Below are positions 1-8,046 of a stretch of DNA of 64,000 nucleotides, one piece after another (the stretch's first letter is position 1; every line of letters starts with the position of its first letter). Location of the stretch: positions 682,001 to 746,000 of the forward strand of contig NZ_CP012670.1 of NCBI RefSeq assembly GCF_004135735.1, written 5' to 3'. The stretch comes from Sorangium cellulosum (lineage in GTDB: Bacteria; Myxococcota_A; Polyangia; Polyangiales; Polyangiaceae). The position numbers and the translations under genes are program-made. Under the pieces are notes generated by a model. The model worked only from the letters and a program-made list of their open reading frames with translations. It was not told the DNA's origin and ran no database searches.

Positions 1-2983
1 GTTGCGCCCTCCACGGCCCTCCCGCCTCCCCGGCACCGCGTGACGGCTGTCCCTCTCGCTCCGCGCGCCCCCGCTGCCGCGCCGAGAGCAGCGCCCCCAC
101 GGTCGCCCCCGTGGCCGCCGGATCCGCCGCGGCGCCGGCGCCTCGCCGCCTCGCGCGCAGCCGCTCGCCGGCCCGCGCGCCCCACGCGAGCGCCGCTTCC
201 GGCACGGCGAGCCGCCGCGCCGCCACGGCGAGCAGCAACCCGAGCGCGGCCACGAGCACCAGCGGCGGCGTCGCGTCCCGGTACGCGAAGCGCCTCGTGC
301 CCCGGTCCTCGAAAATGCCCGCGAGCGTGTCGCGCCGCTTGCCTCCGGTGAACTCCGCGATCCGCCCGAGCAGCGACAGGTCGCTGCCCGTCGGGCGCAG
401 CTCCTCGCCCGCCGTCATCACCGCGCCCGTGGTCCCGACGGCCTCCCCGGTCAGCTCGTCGCGGGCCACCGCGATGTAGGTCCCCGGCCGCGACAGCGGC
501 AGCGCCGCCGTGTACGCGCCCGCGCCCGTCGCCTCCAGCGGGAGCTCGCGCGAGAAGCCGCCCGGCCCCGCGACGTGCACGACCAGCCGGCGGAACGACT
601 GCGCCCGCCCGTCGTCGCCGACCACGCTCGCCCGCACCGACAGCTCGCCCCCCGACGCGGTCGCGTCGAGCCGCACCCGCGGATCCTCGGCCTTGCGCGC
701 CACGTCGCGCGCGGCCTGCGCGATCATCCGCGCCGCCCCCGGCCAGCGGGTCCACGCCGCCCCCCAGCGATCCTTCAGGTCGCTCGTGAACGCCGCGGCC
801 CGGCCGAGCCCCGCCGGCCACACCGCGAGGATCGGATCCCCCTCGGGCCCGGACAGCAGCACCGTCGCCCGCCCCTTCGGCAGCGTCACCACGTAGCCCG
901 CGAGCGGCGGCGCCTCCCCGAACGGAATGCCGGCCGTGATCGACGAGGGCGCGCCCGGCGCGACCCGGAACGGCTCCTCCACGATCGCGCTCCTCGCCGC
1001 CAGGATCGTCTCCTGCGTGAACACCGCGGGCAGCCGCGTGGCGTCCTCGACGAGGTAGAAGCGGCCGCCGCCGAGGCGCGACAGCACCTCGAGCTCCGGC
1101 ACGTCGCTGCCCTGGCCCAGCGCGACCACGCTCGTCGTGATGCCGCGGCGCCTCGCCGCCTCCACCATCGCGCGGCTGGACCCCATGTTCTCCGCGTCCG
1201 ACCCGTCCGCGAAGAGCAGCACGTGCTTCAGGTTCACGGCCTCGCGGTCGAGCGCCCCGTAGGCCGCCGCGAGCGTGATGTCGACGAAGATGCCGCCGCC
1301 GCCCGGACCCACGGCGCGGATCGCCCGGTCGATGGCGGCCTCGTCCGTGACCGGCCCGAGCGGCACGCTCCACTTCACCACGGTGTCGACGTGCGCGACG
1401 CCGAGCCGATCCCCGGGCCCGAGCAGCGACGCCGACCGGGCGGCGGCCTCGTTGGCGAGCTCGAGCTTCGTGTGGGCGCCGGCGCTCGCCGCCATCGAGC
1501 CGGAGATGTCGATGCCGATCACCTCCGCGAGGCTCGCCCGCCGGCGCTCCTGCTTCAGATCGAACGAGACGGGGGAGACCTCCTCGAGCGGCGTCCGCGC
1601 GTAGCCGCCCGGCCCCATGCTCCGGTCGCCGCCCATCAGGACGAGCCCGCCGCCGAGGTCGCGGACGTAGCTCGCGAGCGCGTCGATCTGGCCCGGCGAC
1701 AGGTCGGACGCGCGGATGTCGCTGAGCACGACCACGTCGTAGCCGGCGAGCCCCCCGAGATCGGCGGGGACGCGGCCCAGGTCCCCCTCGTCCACCCGGA
1801 ACGCGCCGTCCGCGAGCGCCCGCGCGACGAACGCGCCCTGGCCCGCGTCGCCCTCCAGCACGAGCGCGGCGGCGGGGCCGCGGACGCGGAGGAACGCGCT
1901 CCCGGCGTTGTCCTCGGCGGCCCCGTCGAGCGCCGGATCCTTCGCGGTGATCTCGACGTCGTAGCGGTGCAGCCCCGGCCCCGGCGCCACCTCGCGGATG
2001 CGCAGCACGTCCTCGCCCGCCGCGATCGAGGCGTCGGCGCGGGCGATGAGCTCACCGTCGCGGCGGAGGCGGATCTCGATCTCGGCCGGGGCCGGCGACG
2101 AGGTGACGAGCCGCAGATCGAGCGCCTCGCCCTCGTCCGCCCGCGCGGGCGCGCGGAGGGCGACCACGCGGACGTCGGGGACGAGCCGCTGCTCCAGCGG
2201 GAGCACGTCGATGGGGAGGCCGGCCGCGACCGCGGCCGCGGCCGCGGCCATCGTGTCGCCGCGGGTCGGCACGCCGTCGGTGAGCAGCACCACGCGCGCC
2301 GCGGAGTCCGACGGCACCTCGGCGAGCGCGCGCCGGATGCCCGCGGCGAGGTCCGTCCCGTCGCGGCCGAGCGCGACCCGCTGCGGGGCGGGGAGCTGCG
2401 AGCGCGGGCGCGGAGGATCCTCGGTCGCGGCGCCGGCGGCGAACACGATCGTGGCGATCCGGTCGTCCTCGCGCATGCCGAGCTCGGCCACCGAGAGCTC
2501 GTGCGCGATCCGCTCGTCGGCGCTCGGCACGAGGTCGATCGAGCGGCTGCGATCGATCGCGAGCAGGACGGTGAGCCGGTCGAGCGGCCTGCCGAGCTCC
2601 GGCCCCGCGACGGCCATGGCGGCGGCGAACCCGGCGAGGGGCGTGAGGAGATCCCGGAGCCGCGCGCGCCACGGGCCCTGCCGCTGGGCGTGCGGCGCGG
2701 CGCGCGCGAGCGCGAGGTACCGGAGCGCGATGAACGACGTGGCGCCCAGGGCGAGCAGGGTGCCCCAGGGGCGCGCGAGGCGGAGGTAGACGTCCTCCAG
2801 CAGCCCGCACCAGACGAGGCCCACGTGGAGCGCGGGGAGCGCGCCGGCCACCATCCAGGCGAGCAGGATCGGGCGGCGCGCCGCGCCGCGCCGGAGGGCG
2901 ACGCGGAGCAGCGCGGCGAAGGCGAGGGCGCCGGCCAGCGTGACGGCGCAGGGCAGGGCGCGCAGCACGGCCGCCGGGATCAA
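1..2983 (-). CDS. vWA and amidotransferase-like membrane protein, 3' end outside window
   Basis: The reading frame is open from a TTG at 2983 to the left edge (at least 994 codons), so the C-terminus is missing. The TTG has GGAGG six bases upstream and no usable ATG lies close by. Three hydrophobic segments (about residues 5-26, 36-60, 69-87) are followed by a first vWA domain whose metal site reads DRSRS (about 135). A region resembling a class I glutamine amidotransferase fold comes next (about 390-450), then a second vWA domain with DISGS (about 490), and another membrane segment near 905-920. This order matches large membrane proteins found beside MoxR ATPases, DUF58 proteins and BatA-like proteins; they are thought to act in metal-dependent assembly or stress complexes of the envelope, but no reaction is known. 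The partners DUF58 and BatA lie on the same strand 8 kb away, and no MoxR gene is visible. Confidence 0.85.
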   Translation of the reverse strand, partial: MIPAAVLRALPCAVTLAGALAFAALLRVALRRGAARRPILLAWMVAGALPALHVGLVWCGLLEDVYLRLARPWGTLLALGATSFIALRYLALARAAPHAQRQGPWRARLRDLLTPLAGFAAAMAVAGPELGRPLDRLTVLLAIDRSRSIDLVPSADERIAHELSVAELGMREDDRIATIVFAAGAATEDPPRPRSQLPAPQRVALGRDGTDLAAGIRRALAEVPSDSAARVVLLTDGVPTRGDTMAAAAAAVAAGLPIDVLPLEQRLVPDVRVVALRAPARADEGEALDLRLVTSSPAPAEIEIRLRRDGELIARADASIAAGEDVLRIREVAPGPGLHRYDVEITAKDPALDGAAEDNAGSAFLRVRGPAAALVLEGDAGQGAFVARALADGAFRVDEGDLGRVPADLGGLAGYDVVVLSDIRASDLSPGQIDALASYVRDLGGGLVLMGGDRSMGPGGYARTPLEEVSPVSFDLKQERRRASLAEVIGIDISGSMAASAGAHTKLELANEAAARSASLLGPGDRLGVAHVDTVVKWSVPLGPVTDEAAIDRAIRAVGPGGGGIFVDITLAAAYGALDREAVNLKHVLLFADGSDAENMGSSRAMVEAARRRGITTSVVALGQGSDVPELEVLSRLGGGRFYLVEDATRLPAVFTQETILAARSAIVEEPFRVAPGAPSSITAGIPFGEAPPLAGYVVTLPKGRATVLLSGPEGDPILAVWPAGLGRAAAFTSDLKDRWGAAWTRWPGAARMIAQAARDVARKAEDPRVRLDATASGGELSVRASVVGDDGRAQSFRRLVVHVAGPGGFSRELPLEATGAGAYTAALPLSRPGTYIAVARDELTGEAVGTTGAVMTAGEELRPTGSDLSLLGRIAEFTGGKRRDTLAGIFEDRGTRRFAYRDATPPLVLVAALGLLLAVAARRLAVPEAALAWGARAGERLRARRRGAGAAADPAATGATVGALLSARQRGRAEREGQPSRGAGEAGGPWRAQ

Positions 2984-3190
2984 GGAGGCCTCCGTTCGGT
3001 CCGCATGCGATGGCCCCGGAGTAAATCATTTTGCGGCGCCCGCGGGGGGGCCGCGCTCCGGGGGCGGAGCCGCTTCGGTGCGGTGTGGCCGAGTGCCCCA
3101 TCGGGGCAGCCGTGCGGCGCGTCCGTCGCTCTCACGGGCATCTCGGGCGGCGTTTCTGCCCTTCCGGGGCGATTTCAGGTTTCTCCAGGA

Positions 3191-3206
3191 TGGCACGCTG
3201 TCTGCT
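3191..3206 (+). promoter_or_regulatory. Probable sigma-54 (RpoN) promoter
   Basis: The sequence TGGCAC, five bases, CTGCT matches the sigma-54 -24/-12 consensus TGGCAC-N5-TTGCW at all but one position, with the GG and GC dinucleotides correctly spaced. It lies 54 bases before the start codon of the kinase gene and points toward it. Myxobacteria use many sigma-54 promoters with enhancer-binding proteins; no enhancer site was identified here. Confidence 0.6.
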
Positions 3207-3259
3207 TGAGCGTGATCACGGCGCGGCGAGGCCGCGCGGCACCGAGGGCAGGAGAGATC

Positions 3260-4420
3260 ATGTCGCGCATCGAGACCACGGACGCCTGGAGCAGCACGGA
3301 CGACAGCGCATGGGACCTCGGCGAGGCGTCGTTCGAGCCCGCGTGCGGCGCGCACCACCACGCCGGGGATCTCGTCGCGGGCCGGTACCGGCTGCTCCAC
3401 AAGATCGGCGAGGGGTCGATGGGCGCGGTCTGGGTCGCGACGAGCGCGATGACGAAGGCAGCGGTCGCGCTCAAGCTCATGCGCCCCGAGCTCCGGTCCG
3501 CGGAGCTCGGGGTTTACTTCCTGCGCGAGGCGCGCGCCGCGGGCCGGCTGGATCATGCGGGGATCGTGCGGATGCTCGACGCCGGGCAGACCGAGGGCGG
3601 CGACCCGTACCTGGCCATGGAGCTCCTCGAGGGCGAGTCGCTGCGGAGCGCGCTCGCGCGCGAGGGGGCGATGTCGCCCGAGCGGGCGGTCGCGCTGCTC
3701 CTCCCGGTCGCGGGCGCGATGCACGCCGCCCACGAGGCGGGGGTCATCCACCGCGATCTCAAGCCGGACAACGTGATGCTGGTCCGCCGCGAGGGCGGCG
3801 CGCTCCAGCCGACGGTCGTCGATTTCGGCGTCGCGAAGATCGTCGCCGAGCAGGACGAGGAGCAGGCGTCGGGGGACTTCGAGGTCTTCGGGACCCCGGA
3901 CTACATGCCGCCGGAGCAGGTGCTCGCCCTCCCGACCGTCGACCGCCGCGCCGACATTTGGTCGTTCTGCGCGATGCTCTACGAGGTGCTCTCGGGCCGC
4001 CCGCCGTTCTCGTCGAGGAACGCGCTCGACGGCCTGCGGGCCGTCCTGCAGGACGCGGTGCCGTCGCTGGTCGACGCGCGCGGCCTCGACGCGGACCTCT
4101 GGGCGATCGTGGAGCGCGGCCTGCGCAAGGAGCCGTCGTCGCGCTGGTCGAGCCTGCGCGAGCTCGGCGAGGCGCTCGCGGCGTGGCTCTGGTCGCGGGG
4201 CGTCCGGGAGGACGCGCGCGGCGTGCCGCTCCAGGGCGAGTGGCTCCCCGGCGGCGGGCTGCCCGCTGATGCGGAGCGCGCTCCTGCGCGCTGCGGCGCC
4301 GCGCCGTGCGCTGGCCGGGGGGACGAGCGCAGCCGGCCGGACCGCGGGGGCGCGTCGCGCCGGCGGACGCTCGGGCTGCATCGCGCGCGGCAGCAGGTCG
4401 AGCAGGCGGCCTGCCCTTGA
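3260..4420 (+). CDS. Ser/Thr protein kinase (Hanks type)
   Basis: A 386-residue soluble protein kinase. All core motifs are present: glycine loop IGEGSMGAV (about 46-54), the lysine in AVALKLM (about 71), catalytic loop HRDLKPDN (about 163), metal-binding DFG in VVDFGVAK (about 188), and PDYMPPEQ in place of the usual APE (about 214). After the kinase fold the W-L-x-x-x-G-x-x-E-D block, common in myxobacterial kinases, is followed by a basic tail rich in Arg and Ala. No transmembrane segment or sensor domain is seen, so it is probably cytoplasmic. The ATG at 3260 was chosen because it has GGAG just upstream and a sigma-54-like promoter 54 bases away; the frame stays open far upstream only because of high GC. 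Substrates are unknown. Confidence 0.92.
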   Translation: MSRIETTDAWSSTDDSAWDLGEASFEPACGAHHHAGDLVAGRYRLLHKIGEGSMGAVWVATSAMTKAAVALKLMRPELRSAELGVYFLREARAAGRLDHAGIVRMLDAGQTEGGDPYLAMELLEGESLRSALAREGAMSPERAVALLLPVAGAMHAAHEAGVIHRDLKPDNVMLVRREGGALQPTVVDFGVAKIVAEQDEEQASGDFEVFGTPDYMPPEQVLALPTVDRRADIWSFCAMLYEVLSGRPPFSSRNALDGLRAVLQDAVPSLVDARGLDADLWAIVERGLRKEPSSRWSSLRELGEALAAWLWSRGVREDARGVPLQGEWLPGGGLPADAERAPARCGAAPCAGRGDERSRPDRGGASRRRTLGLHRARQQVEQAACP

Positions 4421-4887
4421 GGGGAGGGCGAGCGGCTGCCGCGGCGTCGGCGCGGCAGGCCTGCGCCGCAACGCGTCGATGTGGCTCGCGTCGGTGACGC
4501 GAGCATGCGGCTCGAAGGCGCGGTCACGCCGCGCCACCAGCGCTGTTCCCACCAGACGCGGACCTCGCGCCCGCCGACGATCGCCGCGCGCCAGTTTGTG
4601 ATTGACGTGAGTTATGTGAACGTTCACAATCTGCATTGCAGACATTCCAGTGCCGTTCCCTGAAAGGTCGTCGTGGGAACCGGGCCCTGCGCTCTCATGC
4701 GCGTTCGTCTTGACGGGCGCGCCATGGCTCCAGACGAGGCGCACGCAGGGGGAAAGGAGCAGCGGCTGGGCTGACATCACGGCGCGCTCCAACGCAGAAC
4801 GCCTGGCGACCATCCGTCTGCCAGTTTCGCCATCGTCGGCCTGAAGCGAGCGCTTCGCGCCGGCGTGACGCGACCAAGTGAGGCCTC
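4421..4887. other. Intergenic region between kinase and hydrolase genes
   Basis: No convincing gene. GC drops toward the right, and the region holds a good sigma-70-type promoter with an embedded palindrome at 4602-4630, listed separately. Small open frames here have no recognisable product. Confidence 0.5.
4602..4630 (+). promoter_or_regulatory. Sigma-70-type promoter with overlapping palindromic operator
   Basis: TTGACG (4602-4607), exactly 17 bases, then CACAAT (4625-4630) form a near-consensus housekeeping promoter pointing at the hydrolase gene, whose start is 258 bases downstream. A perfect 14-base palindrome, TGTGAACGTTCACA, occupies 4615-4628, overlapping the spacer and the -10 box. 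That placement suits a repressor operator. The half-site TGTGA resembles Crp/Fnr-type sites, but the centre is 4 bases instead of Crp's 6. Confidence 0.55.
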
Positions 4888-5964
4888 ATGCACGATCAAA
4901 AGAAAGCCGTCAGGCGCTTCAATGTCTTCTGCTTGCTCTCGAGCGTCGCGCTGCTTTCGTGCGGCGAAAATAGCGGCGACGCGGCACAAGCTGCCGGTGC
5001 GGGCAGCTCGGGCGTGTCAGCCACCAGCGGGGCATCGACCAGCGTAACCGCTGGGGTAACCGCTGGGTCGGGTGGCGCTGCCAGTGGCAGTGGCGGTGCC
5101 GACATCAGCGACGGTGGAATGGGCGGGGCAGGCGCGGGCGGGGCAGGCGCGGGCGGAGCAGGCGCGGGCGGGGCAGGTGACGGCGGCGATGCAGCGGGGG
5201 GGGCCGGTGGCTCGCCGCTCCCGCCGATCACGGATTATTCTGCGGAGGGGCCGTTCGCGACGACAGTGGAGCGGAGCTCGGGGCCCAGCGGAGACCACAC
5301 GATATTCAGGCCTGAACGCCTGGGTGAGGACGGTTTCTTGCACGCGCCGATCATCTTTGGACCCGGGATCAATACGCAGGTGACCAGCTACACGGCTCTC
5401 CTGACGAACTTCGCTTCTCACGGCTTCGTGGTGGTTGGAGCCAATCTCCTCACCGGCGGTCCCAACGACCCGAACAATCGCGCGGCCATGCTGGAGGGGC
5501 TCGACTGGATCATCGAGCAAAACAGCAAGGCGGGCAGCGCCTACCAGGGCAAGATCGACGTGAAGCACGCCGTTTCCATGGGCTACTCGGTCGGCGGTAC
5601 CGCCGCCGTGGAAATCGGCGGTCATGAAGCCGTGGCCACCGTCGTCTCGATCCACGGCCACATCGCGACAGCGGCCCTGCACGGGCCCATGCTGCAGACC
5701 AGCGGAACGCAGGACACGATCGGGCTGCCGATGCAGCAAAAAACCTACGACATGTCCCAGACCCAGACGTTCCTGGCGACGGTCATGGGCGCGGATCATG
5801 GGTACATCACGCGCGATGTGGGCGGCGTCCAACGGCCAGCGATCGTGGCCTGGCTTCGTTACTGGATCTACAACGACACTGGTGGGAAGCACTATTTCTA
5901 TGGCGACGATTGCGTGATGTGCACCTCGCCCTGGGTGAATCCCCAGCGCAAAAACTGGGAATGA
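4888..5964 (+). CDS. Secreted lipoprotein alpha/beta hydrolase
   Basis: A 358-residue exported hydrolase. The N-terminus has a basic stretch, a hydrophobic core and a lipobox LLSC with Cys25, so it is probably a lipoprotein. Residues 26 to about 108 form a Gly/Ala/Ser linker built from short repeats. The catalytic domain follows, with the nucleophile elbow GYSVGG (Ser about 234), an acid in the SGTQD segment and a late His in GADHGY (about 304), as expected for the dienelactone-hydrolase/cutinase-like group of alpha/beta hydrolases. The substrate is probably an ester, but this is inference. The gene stands alone, its base composition is lower in GC than its neighbours, and an esterase pseudogene lies directly downstream, so this segment may have been acquired. 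The promoter at 4602-4630 probably drives it. Confidence 0.85.
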   Translation: MHDQKKAVRRFNVFCLLSSVALLSCGENSGDAAQAAGAGSSGVSATSGASTSVTAGVTAGSGGAASGSGGADISDGGMGGAGAGGAGAGGAGAGGAGDGGDAAGGAGGSPLPPITDYSAEGPFATTVERSSGPSGDHTIFRPERLGEDGFLHAPIIFGPGINTQVTSYTALLTNFASHGFVVVGANLLTGGPNDPNNRAAMLEGLDWIIEQNSKAGSAYQGKIDVKHAVSMGYSVGGTAAVEIGGHEAVATVVSIHGHIATAALHGPMLQTSGTQDTIGLPMQQKTYDMSQTQTFLATVMGADHGYITRDVGGVQRPAIVAWLRYWIYNDTGGKHYFYGDDCVMCTSPWVNPQRKNWE

Positions 5965-6003
5965 CCTCGCTGGCGCTGGATAGGCAGCGCCGACGATGCT
6001 GTC

Positions 6004-6655
6004 GTGAATGGCCAAGCCTCGAATGGGATCTGGGCCTACTATGGCATCAAGAATCAAGCGGATGGTTCGGGCGAGCCTGCCATTGGTCGCGCCCCCAGTC
6101 AAGGGACTGGTATTTGGGATCAGCGAGGCCATGTCTTGTTTGGCGATTTGTTGGCCCTGGTTCAAGACGAGCTGTGTGTCGACATTACGCGGGTCATTGC
6201 TGCCGGCTTCAGTTTTGAGGTCATGTAGACTTGTTCTCTTTCAACCAATCACCAGAGGCGGTTGCGTGCGGTCTCTGCCCTGGTCCCGGCGAATTATGAC
6301 ATCGATCTTCCTGTCAACGCCCATGAGCCAATCGCGCACATGGGCGTGACCGGCATGAGCGATGGAACTTGCCCTTGGGACGGGGGCAGGGAGAGGGGCG
6401 AAGCGCGCCGCTCTGGGGCACGCCGAACACGCCGAAGACAACGGGTGAACCATACCGGAGATGGTGCCCACGACAACGCAGGATAGCAAATCGCATCGCT
6501 GCTATGATTTCATGGGATGCAGGGCCGGGTGTCCCGTTGACGTGTGCACGTTTGACGGTGGATATGTCGCTGCTCATGCCGACGGCGGGACCGGTGATAA
6601 TGGCGCCACGACCTGGATACCTAAAGTGACCCGGGAGTCCTTCGCCCAGTTCTGA
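6004..6655 (+). pseudogene. Decayed CE1/PHB-depolymerase-like esterase
   Basis: Three pieces in two frames read together as the C-terminal two thirds of a feruloyl-esterase/polyhydroxybutyrate-depolymerase-like protein. Frame 1 from 6004 gives an esterase-like stretch ending ITRVIAAGFSFEVM; the family has GFSFGG, the nucleophile elbow. It is broken by TAG at 6226-6228 and then continues in the same frame (RAVSALVPANYD, GMSDGTCPWDGG). Near 6380-6395 the frame shifts, a TGA at 6446-6448 sits where the family usually has Cys, and the rest reads YDFMGC, VCTFDGGYVAAHADGG and a typical W-I-P ... F-A-Q-F end. The signal peptide and N-terminal part are missing, and the elbow Gly residues are lost. 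With two stops, one frameshift and a missing start it cannot make an active enzyme. It is lower in GC than its surroundings. Confidence 0.8.
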
Positions 6656-6992
6656 CTTCAAGTTCCGCACTTCTCGCACATGAGCCGAACCGGCTCGGCA
6701 GAAGGACAGCCCGGGTCTGTTCCCGCGGGCGTCGTCCGGTTGCTCGAACCGCACGGGCCCCGCACGCCGGCGCGGCTCTGACCGCTGGGCTCGCAGCGGG
6801 GGCTGCGGCAGAGGCGCGGTGGAGCGCGACGTGCGCGGAGGGCCGGCGCAAGGGCACTCCTGACAGCCGGCATGTGATGTGTGATGTCTGTCGATGACCG
6901 TGTTGGGGCGCGCCCTCCTCGATGAAGGGAGGAGGAGACGACGGCTGCCCCGAAGGGCTCGATGGTCGCCCCGAAGGGCTCGGTCGAGCCGA
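6656..6992. other. Intergenic, nothing recognised
   Basis: This stretch lies between the esterase pseudogene and the 3' end of the DUF5995 gene. Open frames on both strands have no recognisable product. No clear hairpin or promoter was found. Confidence 0.4.
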
Positions 6993-7895
6993 TCATCGCG
7001 GCGCTGGGCGCTCTCGCTCCTGCTCGGCGCGGACTTCCTCGGTGCCTGCTCGCGCGCGACCCGCCGCGGAGCGGGACGATGCATCGACGAACGGTGACCG
7101 TCGCGCGCTGGGTCCGCCAGGGGATGACCAAGGCCGTTCATCGCCGCCAGGCGCGTCCAGGAGCTCCAGAAACCGCCGAGGGCTCATGTTTCGCTCCGTG
7201 AGGCGCACCGCGGCGAGCAGCAGCCGGTCGCGCAGCGGCGGCTGGAGCAGCCGCTGTCCGATCCGCAGCGCGCAATCCTCCGCCTCGGCGATCAGCGCAG
7301 GGCGCTCGGCTTCCGGCGCTGCCCGCAGCCGCTGCGCGACCTCGAAGGCGTGGCGCCGGGCGGCCTTCAGGCTGAAGATGGTGAGCATCTCGTCGAATTC
7401 GCCGGCGACCATGTCCATCACGCGCAGCACGAGGGTGGTGCGGTTCAGGCGACCCTGGACGCGGCGGACACCCCGAGCCAGGATGGCGTCGACCCGTGAG
7501 AAGTCGGACCAGGACAGGCCGGTCTCCGCGGCGGCCGCGGCGAGGTCCACGTTGATATGGGCGTTCATGGCGAGCAACAGGTGTTGCACCACCAGCGCGG
7601 GCGACGCGCGCGCGGCCCGAAACGAAAGCCCCCAGGCCTTCGGCGCGGGCTCCCCCGCACGGAACCGCTGGCGCGCCGCGAAGTAACGGTTGGCAAACGC
7701 CACGATCATGCGCCGCAGGTCGTCGGGGGCGTCGAACACCCCGTCGTCGGCGGCCGCCGCGATGTCCCTCGTCTCCCACGAATAGAGGAGTGGAAAGTAG
7801 CCCTCGGCCGAGTTCTCGGCGCGCGCCGTCTCGATGCAGCGCTCGAGCAGGCGCAGGACGTCATCCACCGATCGAGCGATATCGAGGTAGCTCAT
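6993..7895 (-). CDS. DUF5995 family protein
   Basis: A 300-residue soluble protein. The segment MNAHINVDLAAAAAETG, with the His-Ile-Asn-x-Asp-Leu core, and the flanking helical regions match the DUF5995 family, which is common in actinobacteria and myxobacteria and has no assigned reaction. The last 40 or so residues are Arg/Ala/Ser-rich and probably disordered. The ATG at 7895 was chosen because AGAGAGG lies eight bases upstream; an ATG 17 codons earlier (7946) is possible but has no clear ribosome site. It is divergent from the FAD enzyme gene, 151 bases away, so the two may share a control region. Confidence 0.75.
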   Translation of the reverse strand: MSYLDIARSVDDVLRLLERCIETARAENSAEGYFPLLYSWETRDIAAAADDGVFDAPDDLRRMIVAFANRYFAARQRFRAGEPAPKAWGLSFRAARASPALVVQHLLLAMNAHINVDLAAAAAETGLSWSDFSRVDAILARGVRRVQGRLNRTTLVLRVMDMVAGEFDEMLTIFSLKAARRHAFEVAQRLRAAPEAERPALIAEAEDCALRIGQRLLQPPLRDRLLLAAVRLTERNMSPRRFLELLDAPGGDERPWSSPGGPSARRSPFVDASSRSAAGRARAGTEEVRAEQERERPAPR

Positions 7896-8046
7896 GGGCT
7901 TGCCTCTCTTGCATGTAAAGTGGTAGCGCAGAAAAGGCCAGGGCAACGCAGCATTACGACCGCCTCTGTTTCACCGTCGCGCCGAGCGATAGGGGGGATG
8001 GAGCCACGGTGTCGACGCCGCACACTGCAGCACGAGGGATGCGCCC

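Noticed and set aside
575..3259. A 1281-residue open frame running into the kinase gene
   Set aside because: The upstream part is Arg/Pro/Ala-rich translation antisense to the vWA gene, and the kinase has its own ribosome site and promoter at 3260.
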